From Sodiomyces alkalinus F11 (Eukaryota > Ascomycota > Sordariomycetes > Glomerellales > Plectosphaerellaceae), in assembly GCF_003711515.1 (NCBI RefSeq), contig NW_021167083.1, positions 1,190,481 to 1,254,480 of the forward strand: DNA of 64,000 nt, given 5' to 3'. A program made the translations under genes and the position numbers. This document shows, one piece after another, positions 1 through 12,831 of the stretch; the stretch's first letter is position 1; each line of letters opens with the position of its first letter. The notes below the pieces were generated by a model. It was not told the origin of the DNA, made no database searches, and saw only the letters and a program-made list of their open reading frames with translations.

Positions 1-1
1 G

Positions 2-217
2 AAACCGGCTGAGCTGTATAAAGTATTCAGGAGAAACGTTGAGGTATTCCTGACGGTGTGCCGCGGTATGGCTGAGAAAACGAGCAATAGGGGCCACCGT
101 AGCGAGGGGAGCAAGACGAAAGCATGGGATGAAAGGGGGCTTGGTGTTCAGGAGGATAGCCCTATTGCGCAGCTCCTGGTGAAGCTGGACATGCTCGACT
201 ATTACTCGAGTAAATAG
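2..217 (+). CDS. 3' end of an unidentified protein gene (partial)
   Basis: A reading frame open from the left edge runs 71 codons to a TAG at 215-217. The peptide has a basic middle (an RGHRSEGSKTK stretch) and an amphipathic end (IAQLLVKLDMLDYYSSK), which looks like a genuine folded C-terminus rather than noise. No start is visible, so the gene begins to the left of the window. I do not recognise the family. It lies upstream of and co-directional with ask1, with about 490 bp between stop and start. It could be a chance open frame, but 71 codons without a stop next to stop-rich intergenic DNA favours a real terminal exon. Confidence 0.5.
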   Translation, partial: KPAELYKVFRRNVEVFLTVCRGMAEKTSNRGHRSEGSKTKAWDERGLGVQEDSPIAQLLVKLDMLDYYSSK

Positions 218-710
218 ATGGATAAAGTGAGATAGATACCCGAGAACAATGCAACATTGGCATCATATCGTTGAAGATTTACTGTCTATCTTAGTGGCAG
301 ATGACAGCAGGATACCATACCTTGAGAATGGCGGAGTGTTGCCAAAGGTACGGTACCTACCTGAGGTAAGGTCAGAGCTCACGAAGCTTACCCTTTGATG
401 TTGGAGCTCCGATTCGCCGTCACACTGTACTTTACGGTGCACTTCCGTAACGCTTGTACGGTACCTTGAGCTTTATACATACTGTATGCCCCGCTCCCCA
501 AAGCTGGGGTCCTCAGGGAAGGCAAGACGGTGGAACTAAACGAATGCCCCGCATCGCGTCCATACCATAACAGAACTCGCATCAGGTACGGAGTTTTCAT
601 TTGTTACTTCGTACCTTACTTCTGCAACTTGTTCCTTGCCCTTGTATCTTGCCAATACTCTGCAGCTTGTAGGCGACATCAAGCCCGGACAAAATATCCT
701 CACTGCAAAG
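218..710. other. Intergenic, upstream of ask1
   Basis: This stretch holds the 3' flank of the left-edge gene and the ask1 promoter/5' UTR. GTACC-type words occur (for example around 350-360 and 460-470). No RNA gene or further coding signal is seen. Confidence 0.5.
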
Positions 711-2175
711 ATGTCCCGAGTCGTGCGACCTGCAAGAAATCTTACCCTTACGGAGGAGTTGGAGAAGCTTGAACAGTCCATCACATTGACACTGCAAGGT
801 ACGTTGTGATGATCACTAGGTATCGATCTTATCCTTTGATTCCTCTCGCTGACAGAACCGTCTCGGTAGAAATCGACCACAACTTCAGCAAGGCCCATCG
901 CATCGTGACCACGAGTATTCTTCCCGTAGTCGAGCAGTACGGCGAACATTCCAAGAACGTATGGGAAGCCTCCAAGTTTTGGAAACAATTCTTCGAGGCT
1001 TCTGCCAATGTCTCGCTCTCGGGCTACGAGGAGCTGGCGAATGACGAAGAAGACGAAAGCACGGGAGCCGAGGACACGACAGTACACGACGACTCGATTG
1101 ACGGCAGATACACGCCTCGAGCTGGGGGTGGCAGTGACGATGAGACAGCAGGCAGCGCGGCAGATGAGACGGCATACCGTGGAGACGACTCCCTTTTGGA
1201 CGAGGACGACCTAACGGGTAGCACCCCGCGGGTTCCCGCAACCAAGACGATCAAGGCCAACTTTGCGAATCTCGAATCGCCCTACGAGGCCCTGAGGCGC
1301 GAGATGAAAGGCGAAGCTGCAGCGCCCGATGATGCCGTGGACGAACTAGACGGGGAGGAAGACTCGACCGTAATCTTCGCCCAGCACACCGCCCGTTTGC
1401 CCGACATGTCCATGACGCCCCGATCATCCCTCCCACCAGAAGACCAGTCCACCCATCGCGCCAACAAAGATCCTCTGCTCCACCGCATGCTGGACAAGAA
1501 CTACAGGTTACAGGCCACACCTCACAAAGGCCCCATGCTTCGCATCTCCCCGCTCAAAAGGGAGACGGGGCCAGAGAACGACAGGACGAAGGGTAAAGAA
1601 AAGGATACCGTCCCCGCCTGGCAAGACTCGCCGATGTCTTCGCCGATCATGGAGGCGCCCAAGCTGCGGAGCGAGGCTTTCATGTCGCCCGTCAAGGCGA
1701 TGGCGCGCCAGCGTTTGGCAGCCGCGACAACGGGGCCGAGGACGCCGGGCGTCAGCGTCCAGACCCCGGCTACCGGGAAAAAGACGAGGGACTTCTTCGC
1801 CCAGGACTCGGCGGCCGAAGCACCGACGACGGCGAGACGAAAGTACGAGATTGACTGGGACAGCGACAGCGACGATGGTGGATTGGGCGGCATGAGTCCG
1901 CCTAAGACGATCCAGTTTGCATTGCCGCCTTCGAAGCTCATGCAGACGCCTGGTATGTTGATAATCCTGAAGAAAAGAGAAAAAAGAGAAGAAAAGAAAA
2001 ACCCTCGCGATCATGTTGCGCATCACTAACGGTTGGGGCGTCTTGTATAGCGCGCGAGGCGAGCAAACGCATCGTGGACGATATTCTCCTCACGGCTGGT
2101 GCTGACCCTGAGGGCTCGGAATATAGTCCAACTATGGTCAAGATGAATCAAGACATCCTCGATGACAGTTTCTGA
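711..2175 (+). CDS. ask1: DASH complex subunit Ask1
   Basis: Three exons: 711-798, 870-1952 and 2051-2175, giving 431 aa. Ask1 belongs to the ten-protein DASH/Dam1 complex that couples kinetochores to spindle microtubules in fungi. The N-terminus has the family signature: an LTLTEELEKLEQSITLTLQ helix that joins across intron 1 to EIDHNFSKAHRIV, followed by TSILPVVEQYGEHS and VWEASKFWKQFFEASANV. The middle (about residues 100-380) is acidic, Ser/Pro-rich and probably disordered, with several S/T-P sites that could be Cdk or Aurora targets. The C-terminus has the conserved REASKRIVDDILLTAG block, formed by splicing exon 2 to exon 3. The start is the first ATG in frame with the conserved helix. 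Donors are GTACGT and GTATGT and acceptors are TAG. Identity is secure from the two conserved ends. Confidence 0.92.
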
Positions 2176-3818
2176 GGACAAGAAGGGGAAGGGTCCCCTT
2201 GATGCGAAGTTGGGGTTTCCTAAACCTCGTCAGACGAGTTCTGTCGGTTGGCCTCTATATTGGGCCATCAATGGACGAAGGTGTTGAATATAATACTCTC
2301 GAGCCATGGTGGTCATTCGGGAGCCAGTTCGTCCCTCCAAACCAGCCATGTGAGTATTCGTACTTCCAACGTATGTCCACAGTCCATGCGACTACTCTGT
2401 GCTTATCATGAATATTTCGCAGGTTGATACAATCACCAATGCGACTTCAGGAAGAGTCGGCGTTGGTTCTTCGAGTCAAACAAATGAAGGCGACATACAC
2501 ATGACCATCACGACCATGGCACCGCACCACCACCATGCTCGCTGCTCGGGGTGTTGTCGTGTGATGCACGGACCGACTATGTGGTTCCATTTTTCGTATT
2601 CGTATCCCGACAGGTTGGTCAGGGGATTCATCTCACGTGTAATGTAGCCTTTGTTAGCGATTTCGGTGTTGGGACGATGGTTGTACTTGTACATATGTAT
2701 GCATGGGCGGGTCATCGCTCGAGAATTGACCAGTCAAGGAGCTCCTGGCCCCAGCCGTGATGCCAAGTGCGCCTCATTTTCGAATGTGCCAGCTCGTTCT
2801 CATCTAGTCTCTTTGTGTACTTCCATACGTACCGGTACAATGCCCCCGGCGAAATTGTGCGAACGGGGTCAATAAGGCACCTAGGTAATATTCCGTGTCC
2901 GTAGACCTCGTCGAGTTTCGTTTCTCAAAGTAGCTAGCTAGACTTGCAGAGTTTAAATGGCAACCATGAAATGCTGTGGATAATGTCAAATCGGTATATT
3001 TTGGCTGAATTTTCATTACGGACACCGATCGATGTTTCGTAAATACGAAGTACTTACAGGGTGTCTGTTCTTTCAAGGTCAGAGGTACGCGGATGCACGA
3101 AACTGGTAATCTACGAAGTCACGTCCCATGCATGGGTTTCTCTCCGCTTCTTGTACGTACGAAGAAGGCCACTATATGATACTCGGGAATATAGGGTTCA
3201 GCAGTTGATACTGTTTATCGCTGTATGAAGTACTTTACTGTTATCTACACGTAGGTACCTTACGAAGTGGTACTTCAGGTACGCAGTTGGCAGTTGCGGG
3301 GGTTTGTGTGGGTGGAGCATTTGATAACAAGATTGTTTTGTGCAGATGTGGTGCATCTTTTTCGTGGTTCCAACCAATCAGTTGACTTAACGCTCAGGAA
3401 TATATCAAGGCACACCAATAGGAGCTGGCGACAGATGGCGTGGTTTTGCGGCCCAAGGAGACATCTGGCCCGACGGATGTATCGGCCTGAATGTTACGGA
3501 GGCCTATGTATCTGTACATGGGTACATGAACCCCTGTTTTCCAGACACCCTTCTCCGCAATGGCATAGAATTTGTGATTTGGCAGGTGCTATACGTTGTA
3601 CGCTTGAAATAATCAACCAGGAGGGTAATTACAGTGCAGTGGATGAAAATTTATGTAAAGTTGAGCCAGTCAGATGGGTACTTATCCGAGAGACCGAAAC
3701 CAAGAGCATGGCTTGTTACCAATCACAAAGGAAGAACGTCCTACGTTGGGTCTTCCTTCTTAAGAGGCGCAAAGTACGGAGACTTTGTACGGACCCCTGG
3801 GGTACTGTTATTTCAACT
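2176..3818. other. Intergenic between ask1 and the MITE
   Basis: This is the 3' flank of ask1 followed by non-coding sequence. A TACGAAGTA word lies at 3044-3052. An open frame at 3267-3833 has no ATG start, no recognisable domain and ends inside the MITE flank, so I do not call it a gene. Confidence 0.5.
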
Positions 3819-3826
3819 GTAATCCC

Positions 3827-4273
3827 CGAGTAGCAGTATCCCGCATAACCCCTCTCCGGTATCCCGGCAAGGCCTATACTATTTAGGATGGGTATGCCAA
3901 GGGATCCGAAATTATAGTGCATGCCCGTTATGCCTAAGGTCCCGGTACATTATAAGATTACGGACACGAAGATATTAGTATTATGAATTGACTAAGGCGT
4001 AGGCCTTAAGATTAATACGAACACCCCTTATATTAATCTATACTTACGAAATCGATTCCTTTACTAGAACCTCTAATCCTATCACTGTTATCCGAAGTAA
4101 TTAAAATACTAGGACTACGGCCACTGCCTTTTATATCCGCGATCTCATGATATACCGGGACCTTGGGCATAACGGGCACAGACTATAATTTCGGATCCCT
4201 TGGCAAACCTATCCTAAATAGTATAGGCGTCGCCGGGATACCGAGCAGGGGCCATGCGGGATACCGCTACTCG
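3827..4273. mobile_element. Miniature inverted-repeat transposable element (MITE), hAT-like
   Basis: A 447-bp element has long terminal inverted repeats. The arm 3828-3947 pairs without gaps with the reverse complement of 4153-4272. By eye about 106 of 120 positions agree, and about 10 of the 14 differences are transitions, as expected from RIP. Weaker similarity continues inward for about 30 bp. The flanks are TAATCCC (3820-3826) and TAACCCC (4274-4280), a 7-8 bp direct repeat with one mismatch, consistent with a target-site duplication of hAT size. The element has no coding capacity, so it would need a transposase from elsewhere. It lies about 510 bp upstream of the erg5 start codon. Assignment to hAT rests only on the flank length. 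Confidence 0.82.
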
Positions 4274-4783
4274 TAACCCCCAACCCGGCCATGTACAGAT
4301 GCGGGTCCCGGGGTTCATTTTAGCTAAAGGCGACACCACTGACCGAGACGAGAGACCTTCCAGATTCATGATAATTAATTACCGGTCATAATCCACCTCC
4401 ACAAGCAAAACTGAGAACTTACCCTTTTCTCCTTTTTTCCCTCTTCCTCTTCCTCCTCCCCTCCTCTCCCCTCCCCCCTTTACTCCGTTTGCTTCATTCT
4501 GGCAACCGCACCCTCCCTTCCATACCGCGAGGCCACTATAGCCCACCGGCCAAGACGACACTCACTTCGAGGAAAGGGGAAGGATTTTTTTTGTTGCAAA
4601 GAGGCTTCCTGCTTTTCCCTACGCCTCGTCCTCGTCAGGAGGTGTTCCCATATCTCTGGAACACCGGCCACTGCCCCCAACGTCTTGCACCATCATCGAA
4701 ACGGCACTCCGTCTGGGATAGAGCTTGCCAGAACCTAACGCGACGAGAACCCGACTGTCCGTTTGAAGAAACACGCGATCACG
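4274..4783. promoter_or_regulatory. erg5 proximal promoter/5' UTR with pyrimidine tract
   Basis: The 510 bp between the MITE and the erg5 start carry a strong C/T-rich tract at about 4420-4480 (runs of CTTTTC, CTCCTCC and CCCCTCC). Such tracts are common close to transcription starts of expressed fungal genes. No sterol-regulatory element is asserted. Confidence 0.5.
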
Positions 4784-6756
4784 ATGGACGCCAGCGCCAA
4801 CGCAACTTTCACGTCCATCTTGGCGGGCACCAAGCTCGCCAATGTGAACATCCCACCCCATATTGACTCGGTGATCGAAGCCGTTACCAATGCCAGCTCA
4901 TGGACCATCACCTTCACCATTTTGGCCATTCTGGTCGCCTATGATCAACGTGCGTCTCCCAGTCCTGTCGCGCTTTTTTTTTCTTTGGTGGTTTTTTTAG
5001 TCTTCGTTTTTTTGGGGGTGTTTGGGGCAGTCGCGCCCCCCCCTTTCTTTTCCCCTAAAGATAACGTGAATCTAACTCTTTTTTGTTCTGCAACACAGTT
5101 AGCTACATTTTCAACAAGGGTTCCATTGAGGGACCTTCTATGAAGATCCCCTTCATGGGTCCCTTCCTGTCCTCTGTGAACCCCAAGTTCCATGAATATC
5201 AGGCTAAGTGGGCCAGTGGCCCCCTGAGCTGTGTCTCGGTCTTCCATAAGTATGTGTCGCGTTCGTACCCGCTTGCGAATCGCCGTCCCGGACTGGTCTA
5301 ACACTTTACTTCTTCCCCCTCCCAGGTTCGTCGTTATCGCCTCAACCCGCGACATTGCCCGAAAAATCTTCAACTCACCCGCTTACGTCCAACCTTGTGT
5401 TGTTGATGTCGCACCGAAGCTCCTTGGTCACGACAATTGGGTTTTCCTAGACGGCAAAGCACATGTCGACTTCCGCAAGGGTCTCAACGGCCTGTTCACC
5501 CGTTCGGCGCTGGCCTCCTACCTGCCCTCCCAGGAAGAGGTATACCGCGACTACTTCGCGCGGTTTCTCAAGGTCACCGAGGACGCTGGCGGCAAGCCCG
5601 TCCCGTTCATGACGCACTTGCGCGAGCTCATGTGCGCCGTCTCCCTCCGCACTTTTGTTGGCCATTATATCTCGGACGACGCAGTGGAGAAGATCGCAAA
5701 CGACTACTACCTCATCACCGCTGCTCTCGAGCTTGTCAACTTCCCCATCATCATTCCGTTTACCCGGACTTGGTACGGAAAGAAGGCCGCCGACATGGTC
5801 CTGGCCGAGTTCTCCAAGTGCGCGGCCAAGAGCAAGGCCCGTATGGCCGCCGGCGGTGATGTGACCTGCATCATGGACGGCTGGGTGAAGTCGATCGTCG
5901 AGTCGCAAAGGTGGCGCGAGGCTGAGGCCAAGGGTCAAACGGAGGGCATGTTGAAGCCCACGCCGTACCTCCGCGACTTCGCCGACATTGAAATCGCCAA
6001 GACCATCTTTACGTTCCTGTTTGCTTCCCAGGACGCCACCAGCAGCGCCGCCACGTGGCTCTTCCAGATCATGGCTCAGCGTCCCGATGTTCTCGATCGC
6101 GTCCGGGAGGAGAATCTGAAGGTTCGGAATGGCGACATCAACGCTGAGCTGAACATGGATCAACTCGAGTCGCTCAAGTACACCCGTGCTGTTGTCCGCG
6201 AGCTGCTCCGTTACCGTCCTCCCGTCCTCATGGTCCCGTACAGGGCTAAGAAGGCGTTCCCTATTAGCGATACTTACACTGTGCCGAAGGGTATGTTCTG
6301 GATCATTAGGCTTGTCTGAAGTGGCTTGAAGAAATGTGAAATGTCTGACAAAAATGTTCAGGATCCATGATCATTCCTACGGTCTGGCCGGCGCTACGTG
6401 ATCCCGAGGTGTACGAGAACCCCGATGACTTCGACCCGGAACGATACTACACCGGTGATGCCGAGGTGAAGGGCGCCAAGAACTTCCTCGTTTTCGGAAC
6501 GGGCCCTCATTACTGCCTGGGCCAGCTGTATGCTCAGCTTAACCTGGCTCTGATGATCGGGAAGGCGTCTCTTCAGCTGAACTGGAAGCATCATGCCACA
6601 CCGAGGTCTGAAGAGATCAAGGTGTTCGCCACCATTTTCCCCATGGTGAGTTGCGAAGATCCGTTGCAAGACTGCTGTCTTTTCCTTTCTGGCCTTCGGG
6701 AGCTAACACTGGAGTAGGACGATTGCCCTTTGACGATGGAGAAGCGGAAGTGGTAA
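4784..6756 (+). CDS. erg5: Sterol C-22 desaturase, cytochrome P450 CYP61 (Erg5)
   Basis: Five exons: 4784-4949, 5099-5249, 5326-6290, 6362-6645 and 6718-6756, giving 534 aa. Erg5 is an ER P450 that introduces the C22-23 double bond late in ergosterol synthesis. One membrane anchor lies at about residues 40-53. The family-specific block [16 protein letters not shown] with [18 protein letters not shown] follows, joined across introns 1 and 2. The I-helix reads DATSSAATW from D342. The K-helix region has RELLRYRPP. The heme loop is [11 protein letters not shown] with axial Cys479. The last exon adds only [12 protein letters not shown]. These features match CYP61 rather than CYP51. The start ATG at 4784 is the first in frame. 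Intron 1 (4950-5098) has long T and G runs. A MITE sits in the upstream region, and the next gene downstream is co-directional. Confidence 0.95.
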
Positions 6757-7772
6757 TTGTGCGGCTGAGAAGTTCCGAGGGCACCAAGTGATAGCGTTGT
6801 CCATCCGACACCAGTCACGGAATGCATCATGACTGGCTAGGCGTTCCAACCTCGTCATTACCCTCTAGATTGAGGAACACCCTTGTCGATATTGTCGCCG
6901 ATGGTAGAGGAATTGCCAAACGCTGACATGTTTGGTCAGCGATGGACGATAGAACTAATGAGCCCTTTCATCATCGCGGAAGGCTCTACTGATTGTAATA
7001 CTTCGTTTTTGGCATGTACATACTTGAAGATCTTTTCTTTTATTTCCTTTTTACAGTTCTAAGAGCATATTCCCTCGGCATGGCGGAATAAGTTTCGGTA
7101 TTTGGCGCTCTCTCTTGTGAGATGCCTGAGGGTGGTGAGTGACCCTGCGCTTGGTAGGATAAGCTGGATGGGATAAAGCTGGGTCGGACAGGACACCCAG
7201 GTTAGAGTTGAATGAACTAGTCAAATCTCGAAGCATTCCCCGGATGCTATGCCGTGGTTTTGTACAGAATACCTTCATGATCTTGATTTATGTCGAGGCA
7301 ATCAGATGACTGATGGTTAGGATTCGCGGTGGATGTCCGCAGTAGATGGCTTCTTTTTGCGCAAAATGCCATTCCCCGGAGTCTCCATCGAAGGAAGGAT
7401 CGAATATCTTGCGAATATAATGCAGGTTTGGAGCCTCATGTTACGAGATTACTCTGTAATTACACATACATCAAATCTTGGGCATAGATGACTACGTAAG
7501 GTAGCTCAGCAGCTACGTCAGTAACATAAATGCAGTGATGGGGCGTGACGTATCTGTCTTGGTCTGCGGTCGTCATGATGCTGATGCTGTTAATAAGTAG
7601 AGCACCGGACAACTCAGCTCCGACGTCCGAGCTTGAAGCTCCCCGGACCCGCCTCAAGGTGCCCGGAGCCGAACAATTCAACAAACCCTATCTATCCATC
7701 ATTCAACCTCCGCTCAGTTGCCATCGCACATCCAATACACCGTCTAGCTTCAGACACGACAACAAGCTCGAT
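6757..7772. other. Intergenic between erg5 and the rhodanese gene
   Basis: About 1 kb with the erg5 3' UTR on the left and the rhodanese promoter on the right. No coding or RNA feature is supported. Confidence 0.5.
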
Positions 7773-8653
7773 ATGGCTTCCCGGAAGATCGCCAGCAGGG
7801 CCAGCAGGCTCATATGGACAACCCCGCGATGCGTTCCCTCGTCGCAACAACCGCTCGCGTTCTCGTCTCGTGCATACCTCGCGACCTGTCGCAGCACCTC
7901 TGCCCGGGCGCCCGCGATCCCGTCTACACGGGCGACCTTCCGACTGATTGTACCTGCAACACCAGTCAGGAGCGCGCGCACCACTTACTCGACCCAATCG
8001 TCGAGCGAAGCGGACCCGAAAGGCCATGAGATTTCGGAACGAGGGACTAAGATTTGGAGTTTTGAGCAGGTGCGTTGCGTACCGGGCCATTTATCTCAAA
8101 GATGGAACACATCATCGGCGCAGACCAGGTAGTTTAAGCGTCATACTGATTGATACCGGGGCATGGTTCCCGCTCCAGATCAATGAAATCACGAAGAACC
8201 CAGGCAAAGTCATCCTCGTCGGTATGTGTCCCCTCCTAGCATGCTGTGCATCATCATATGCGACCCCGTCTCTCCTCGCGAGCACTTCGTCTGCTCTCCA
8301 CAATTCCTCTTAATTATTTGTCATTAAGCCACTTGTTGACATGGTCTTTCCGTTTCTTTTCTCCAGATACCCGCGAACCCGCCGAACTAGACAAGACAGG
8401 CCACATCCCCGGCGCCATTAACATTCCAATCGGAACGCGACCCGATAGTTTCTTTTTGCGGGAGGAGGACTTTGAGGACAGCTTCGGCTTCCCGCGGCCC
8501 CCCAAGGACGCCGAGGTCGTGTTCTACTGCAAAGCTGGCGTGAGGAGTCGAGCGGCTGCCGCCCTGGCGAAGGAGGCCGGGTGGACGAATGTTGGAGAGT
8601 ACCCCGGAAGCTGGCTCGATTGGGAGGAGAAAGGAGGGCAGGCCCAGAAGTGA
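7773..8653 (+). CDS. Mitochondrial-type rhodanese (single-domain sulfurtransferase)
   Basis: Three exons: 7773-8069, 8179-8221 and 8367-8653, giving 208 aa. Rhodaneses move sulfane sulfur from thiosulfate or persulfides to acceptors such as cyanide or thiols. The first ~95 residues are rich in Arg, Ser and Ala and poor in acids, as expected of a mitochondrial presequence. The rhodanese fold begins at WSFEQINEITKNPGKVILVDTREPAEL and contains GHIPGAINIP. The active-site loop is YCKAGVRSRAA with catalytic Cys168. A C-terminal YPGSWLDWEEK follows. The arrangement resembles yeast Rdl2-type proteins. The 43-nt second exon completes the conserved VDTRE motif only when both introns are removed, which supports the model. 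The gene converges on the Yip1-family gene. Confidence 0.9.
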
Positions 8654-9047
8654 CCGCCGCTCGTTTTTTCTATCGGAGCATGTGCTCGAACTTGACATGA
8701 TAGGAGACAATATTGGACTGTAAAACAATGCGAAACGGGCTACCAATCTGACAACGGGGGAATCAAACGTCATTGACATTACTCCAACGTCGGGAGAGAT
8801 CTCAAGACAACATGCAAATGGTGCATGGTCGGGATTTGGAATTCATTGGTGTATTGTACACTCGTCGTACATGATGGGATCTTGAGCAAAGCTGAGCGAT
8901 CCACGCCCCTTCCTTCTTGCTTTCTCATTTTTATCACCGTCTCTTCTGATTCAGGCCAGCCCAACCCAGGCCCTGCCAAAAATAATCCAACTAAAGATAT
9001 TCTCTAAGAGAAAACAAAAGACAAAAAAGAAGCCCGGATGCATCTCC
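8654..9047. other. Convergent intergenic between rhodanese and Yip1-family genes
   Basis: Both neighbouring genes end here, so this 394 bp contains two 3' UTRs and their polyadenylation regions. No other feature is seen. Confidence 0.5.
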
Positions 9048-10082
9048 TCAATCCCCACCAGAGCCACCGTCGGGATTGCTAGCCACTGGACTCCCGTGCG
9101 CGAAAAAGAGAATCTTGATGGTCAGCGACAGACCCATGTGGAGGGCGATGACGACCACGAGCAGAATCTTGCTCGTCTGGCGGTCAGTGGCGCTGAGGAC
9201 AGGGTAAAGATTGCGCAACAGGAAGAAGACGGAAACGCCGAACCCGATGGCGACGAAGACCCAGTTGAGGATCGTGATGGGCGACCAGCTGATGAGGGCG
9301 ACGGGCACCCAAATAAGATTGGCGTATCCGTAGAGAGCCCAGCACTCGAGCAGGTTGGCCGACTCGGAGCCAAAGTAGCGAAGGGCCAGGTACAGCACGA
9401 TGGGGATGAAGAGGGTATAGCCGTAGATGAGTCCGGCAGCGCCTAGAGGGTGGGGGGAGTTATCACGTTAGAACAGTCTGTTTCTCAACCCACCACCCCC
9501 TGTTCAAGGGGCGAGATAGGGAAATGGGGGAGGCTGCGTACCGCTAAGCAGCTTAAAATCGTAGGCGAAGGGGTGATCCCCGGTTTGGGCGAGGTACTGG
9601 CTGATGGTACCGCCCAGAAACAGGATGAGAACGACAGTGGTGGCGATCCAAAACGGACCGTACAGGTCTGAGTTGCCTTCGAGGACGTCGAGGAAGTTGG
9701 CGCGCGGGTAGAGAGCGGCCCAGCAACGGGATAATACGGCAGAGGTATCGACGTCGAAGTATTGCGCGTAAAAGGATATGGTCCACAGCATGCGCTTGCC
9801 TGAGGATGTCGAGGCGGTCACTGGAGGGGGGAGGCCGGACGATGGGGCCTTGCGGGCGCCAGGTGTGGTATCGTTGAAGTTCGAGTTATGGAATTCGAGA
9901 TCTTCCTGGAGATCAGTGTGGCCGAGATCGCCCTAGAAAGGTTCGGAAGATGCGTTGTTAGTTGACAAGTTGATGGGAGATCTAACAAGGGATAGTGAAA
10001 GGTGGGTGGCTCAAAGCAAGCCGTAACTAAAACTGACATCGTCGTCCACATCTACCACCGCATCATATCCTGAGCCCGACAT
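9048..10082 (-). CDS. Yip1-domain Golgi membrane protein (YIPF1/2, Yip5 group)
   Basis: Three exons on the minus strand: 10082-10038, 9932-9542 and 9442-9048, giving 276 aa. Yip1-family proteins are multispanning Golgi/ER-vesicle proteins that bind Ypt/Rab GTPases. The N-terminal ~85 residues are polar and cytosolic, starting MSGSGYDAVVDVDDD. The hallmark DLYGPFWIATT precedes the first membrane span. About five hydrophobic spans follow, including LIYGYTLFIPIVLYLALRYF and WALYGYANLIWVPVALIS. The short tail ends SNPDGGSGGD. The DLYGPFWI block is closest to the YIPF1/YIPF2 (yeast Yip5) branch rather than Yip1 or Yif1, but paralogue choice is inferred. Intron 1 uses a GTCAGT donor. A CACGTG palindrome lies upstream at 10249-10254. 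Confidence 0.85.
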
Positions 10083-11500
10083 TGTAACTTTGTCAGCAGG
10101 GATTGAATCAGGGTTGGTGGTTCTTGTTCGTAAAGCTGTGTTGTGATGTCCACTTCGTGACAACGACAAGGGAGCCTGGAGCTCGAAGCAAGGTGTCGTA
10201 ATGATAATTAGTGGAAGCTGTTCCTGACAGGTTGGCGACCCACCACATCACGTGAGTAACGTGCTTCCCCATTCCCGCCTGTGGCGTCTTGGAATGCGTC
10301 CACTGCTTCGCAATGTACCTAGGTATCAATCACATACCTTACCTGAACAAGACGCGTTCCATTCACCATACCTACATTCAGAGCTCTCCATCTGGACTCT
10401 TAAATAACACATCCCTATAGAGAACCTTTTTATCAGGAGAAAGAGGATTACAGCTAGACATCAGATATCTAGCACAAGAACCAAGCATCTGAGTTGTCGT
10501 TACGGGAGTTGCGTCGAAGGTATCTCGATCAGGATGGTGTAAGCCAAGACGAGAACTGGTGATGAGGGCGCCCTGCGGTCAGGGTATGCGACAATGTGGC
10601 AGGAGGGCGACGAAATCGATCATCTTAGGGGTGAGGGACATGCCGCTCAGAACATCAAACAACTTCCATAAATTGAAATGAATTGGTCCCTATTCCTCGA
10701 CTGAACTGGACATGCGCTGGTGATCATTGTTGTTGACCGAATTAGCAGAACAACTGGAACCAGGCCGGGAGGCGTGTCGGAGACCTCACATCGATTTCAC
10801 TTGTTAGGTCAAGGTCTTCCCATTTGGCAAACCCCTGACTTGGAGGAACTGGGACTCGTAGGTGTGACATGGAGATACCCTGACCAGCGTGGCTACACTC
10901 ACCGGAGCCACGGCATTGATAGAGCAAAGTGCGTAGCTATGGGTCCACGTAGGATTTACCGCTCATTATGGCAGTCACTGTGTGACCATCATCGAGACAA
11001 GGAATGATGCGGAAAGGGGCGAAGAGTCCAGTTATGTCCGATTGGCTCGCATACAGCAGAGTAGAAACATATGGGTCGCCGACGGTGTTCCCGGAGACTG
11101 AACTTCTCGTTGTCTCACAGAAAAACCAGTCTGGATAATATTGACAGCCAGAAGCACCGGTTCGATAGTCGATACATTGAGTCGTTTCCCACGCCGGCTT
11201 CCACGGCCGGCCATTTGACGGGCGTCTGATTCAGATCCGGATTTCAACACGTCATGGCTCTAGAGAACGCAGCATCCCATGTCATCGCACTGGGCCGAGG
11301 AGAAAGCAAAGAGCTTGAAAATCATGGCAACTTTTGCATCATCGAGAATCGCCTAAGAATCGCATGCAAACTACCACGCGTAGAAAGGGCTCCAGGATTA
11401 TGCTCCCTGCCTCGCACCATCCCATCCCCCAACCAAATTGCCGATACCAGTCCCAGACGCCATATCCATGACATGCCAGCGCACCGAGGCGGCGTATCGT
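10083..11500. other. Intergenic between Yip1-family gene and ubiquitin-L40
   Basis: This holds the Yip1-family promoter and the 3' flank of ubiquitin-L40. Small open frames at 10720-11007 and 11254-11508 show no domain, conserved motif or supporting introns. I see no RNA gene. Confidence 0.45.
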
Positions 11501-12367
<867 letters not shown>

Positions 12368-12831
12368 TTTGCCGGTTCTCGCGAAACTGCTGATGTTGCC
12401 GTGGGAGTTCTCTTCTTCCAGAACGTCGCAAGGTGAGTGGTGGGGGCTTGCTTCGGCTTGCAGTTGAGGGTGAAAAAGCAGAAAGCCCTAAAGGTCACGA
12501 GGCCACAGTGGGTCAAGGGCATGGTGGAACCCTACCCGGTCTGGTCGGTTCACATAAGCGGCCGAAAGTGTCCGCCCCTGTCTGGACTGAACCCTGTAGA
12601 AATCCCGGCCCCACACTCATCCCACGGTGCCGAGACCATACTGCACCGAGGTTTGGCTTTCATCTTCGATAGAGGCTCACGATGGCTTGACATGTTATAA
12701 TAGGGGCAGAAATTGAAGCCCCCCCTTTGATTTCTTCTATATGGTAGACAGATACTGTGTGGTACATGTGTAAAAGGCCAAAAAGATGCAGCCTCGCTTC
12801 TAACCCCTTACAACCCCATCTCTGGTTATCT
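12368..12831. other. Ubiquitin-L40 5' region and rrn7 3' flank
   Basis: This 464 bp separates two co-directional minus-strand genes. It should hold the ubiquitin-L40 promoter/5' UTR and the rrn7 3' UTR. No specific ribosomal-protein promoter box is claimed. Confidence 0.45.

Noticed and set aside
3267..3833. 188-codon open frame on the plus strand upstream of the MITE
   Set aside because: It begins with GTG, has no domain, contains irregular composition and ends at the MITE target-site flank.
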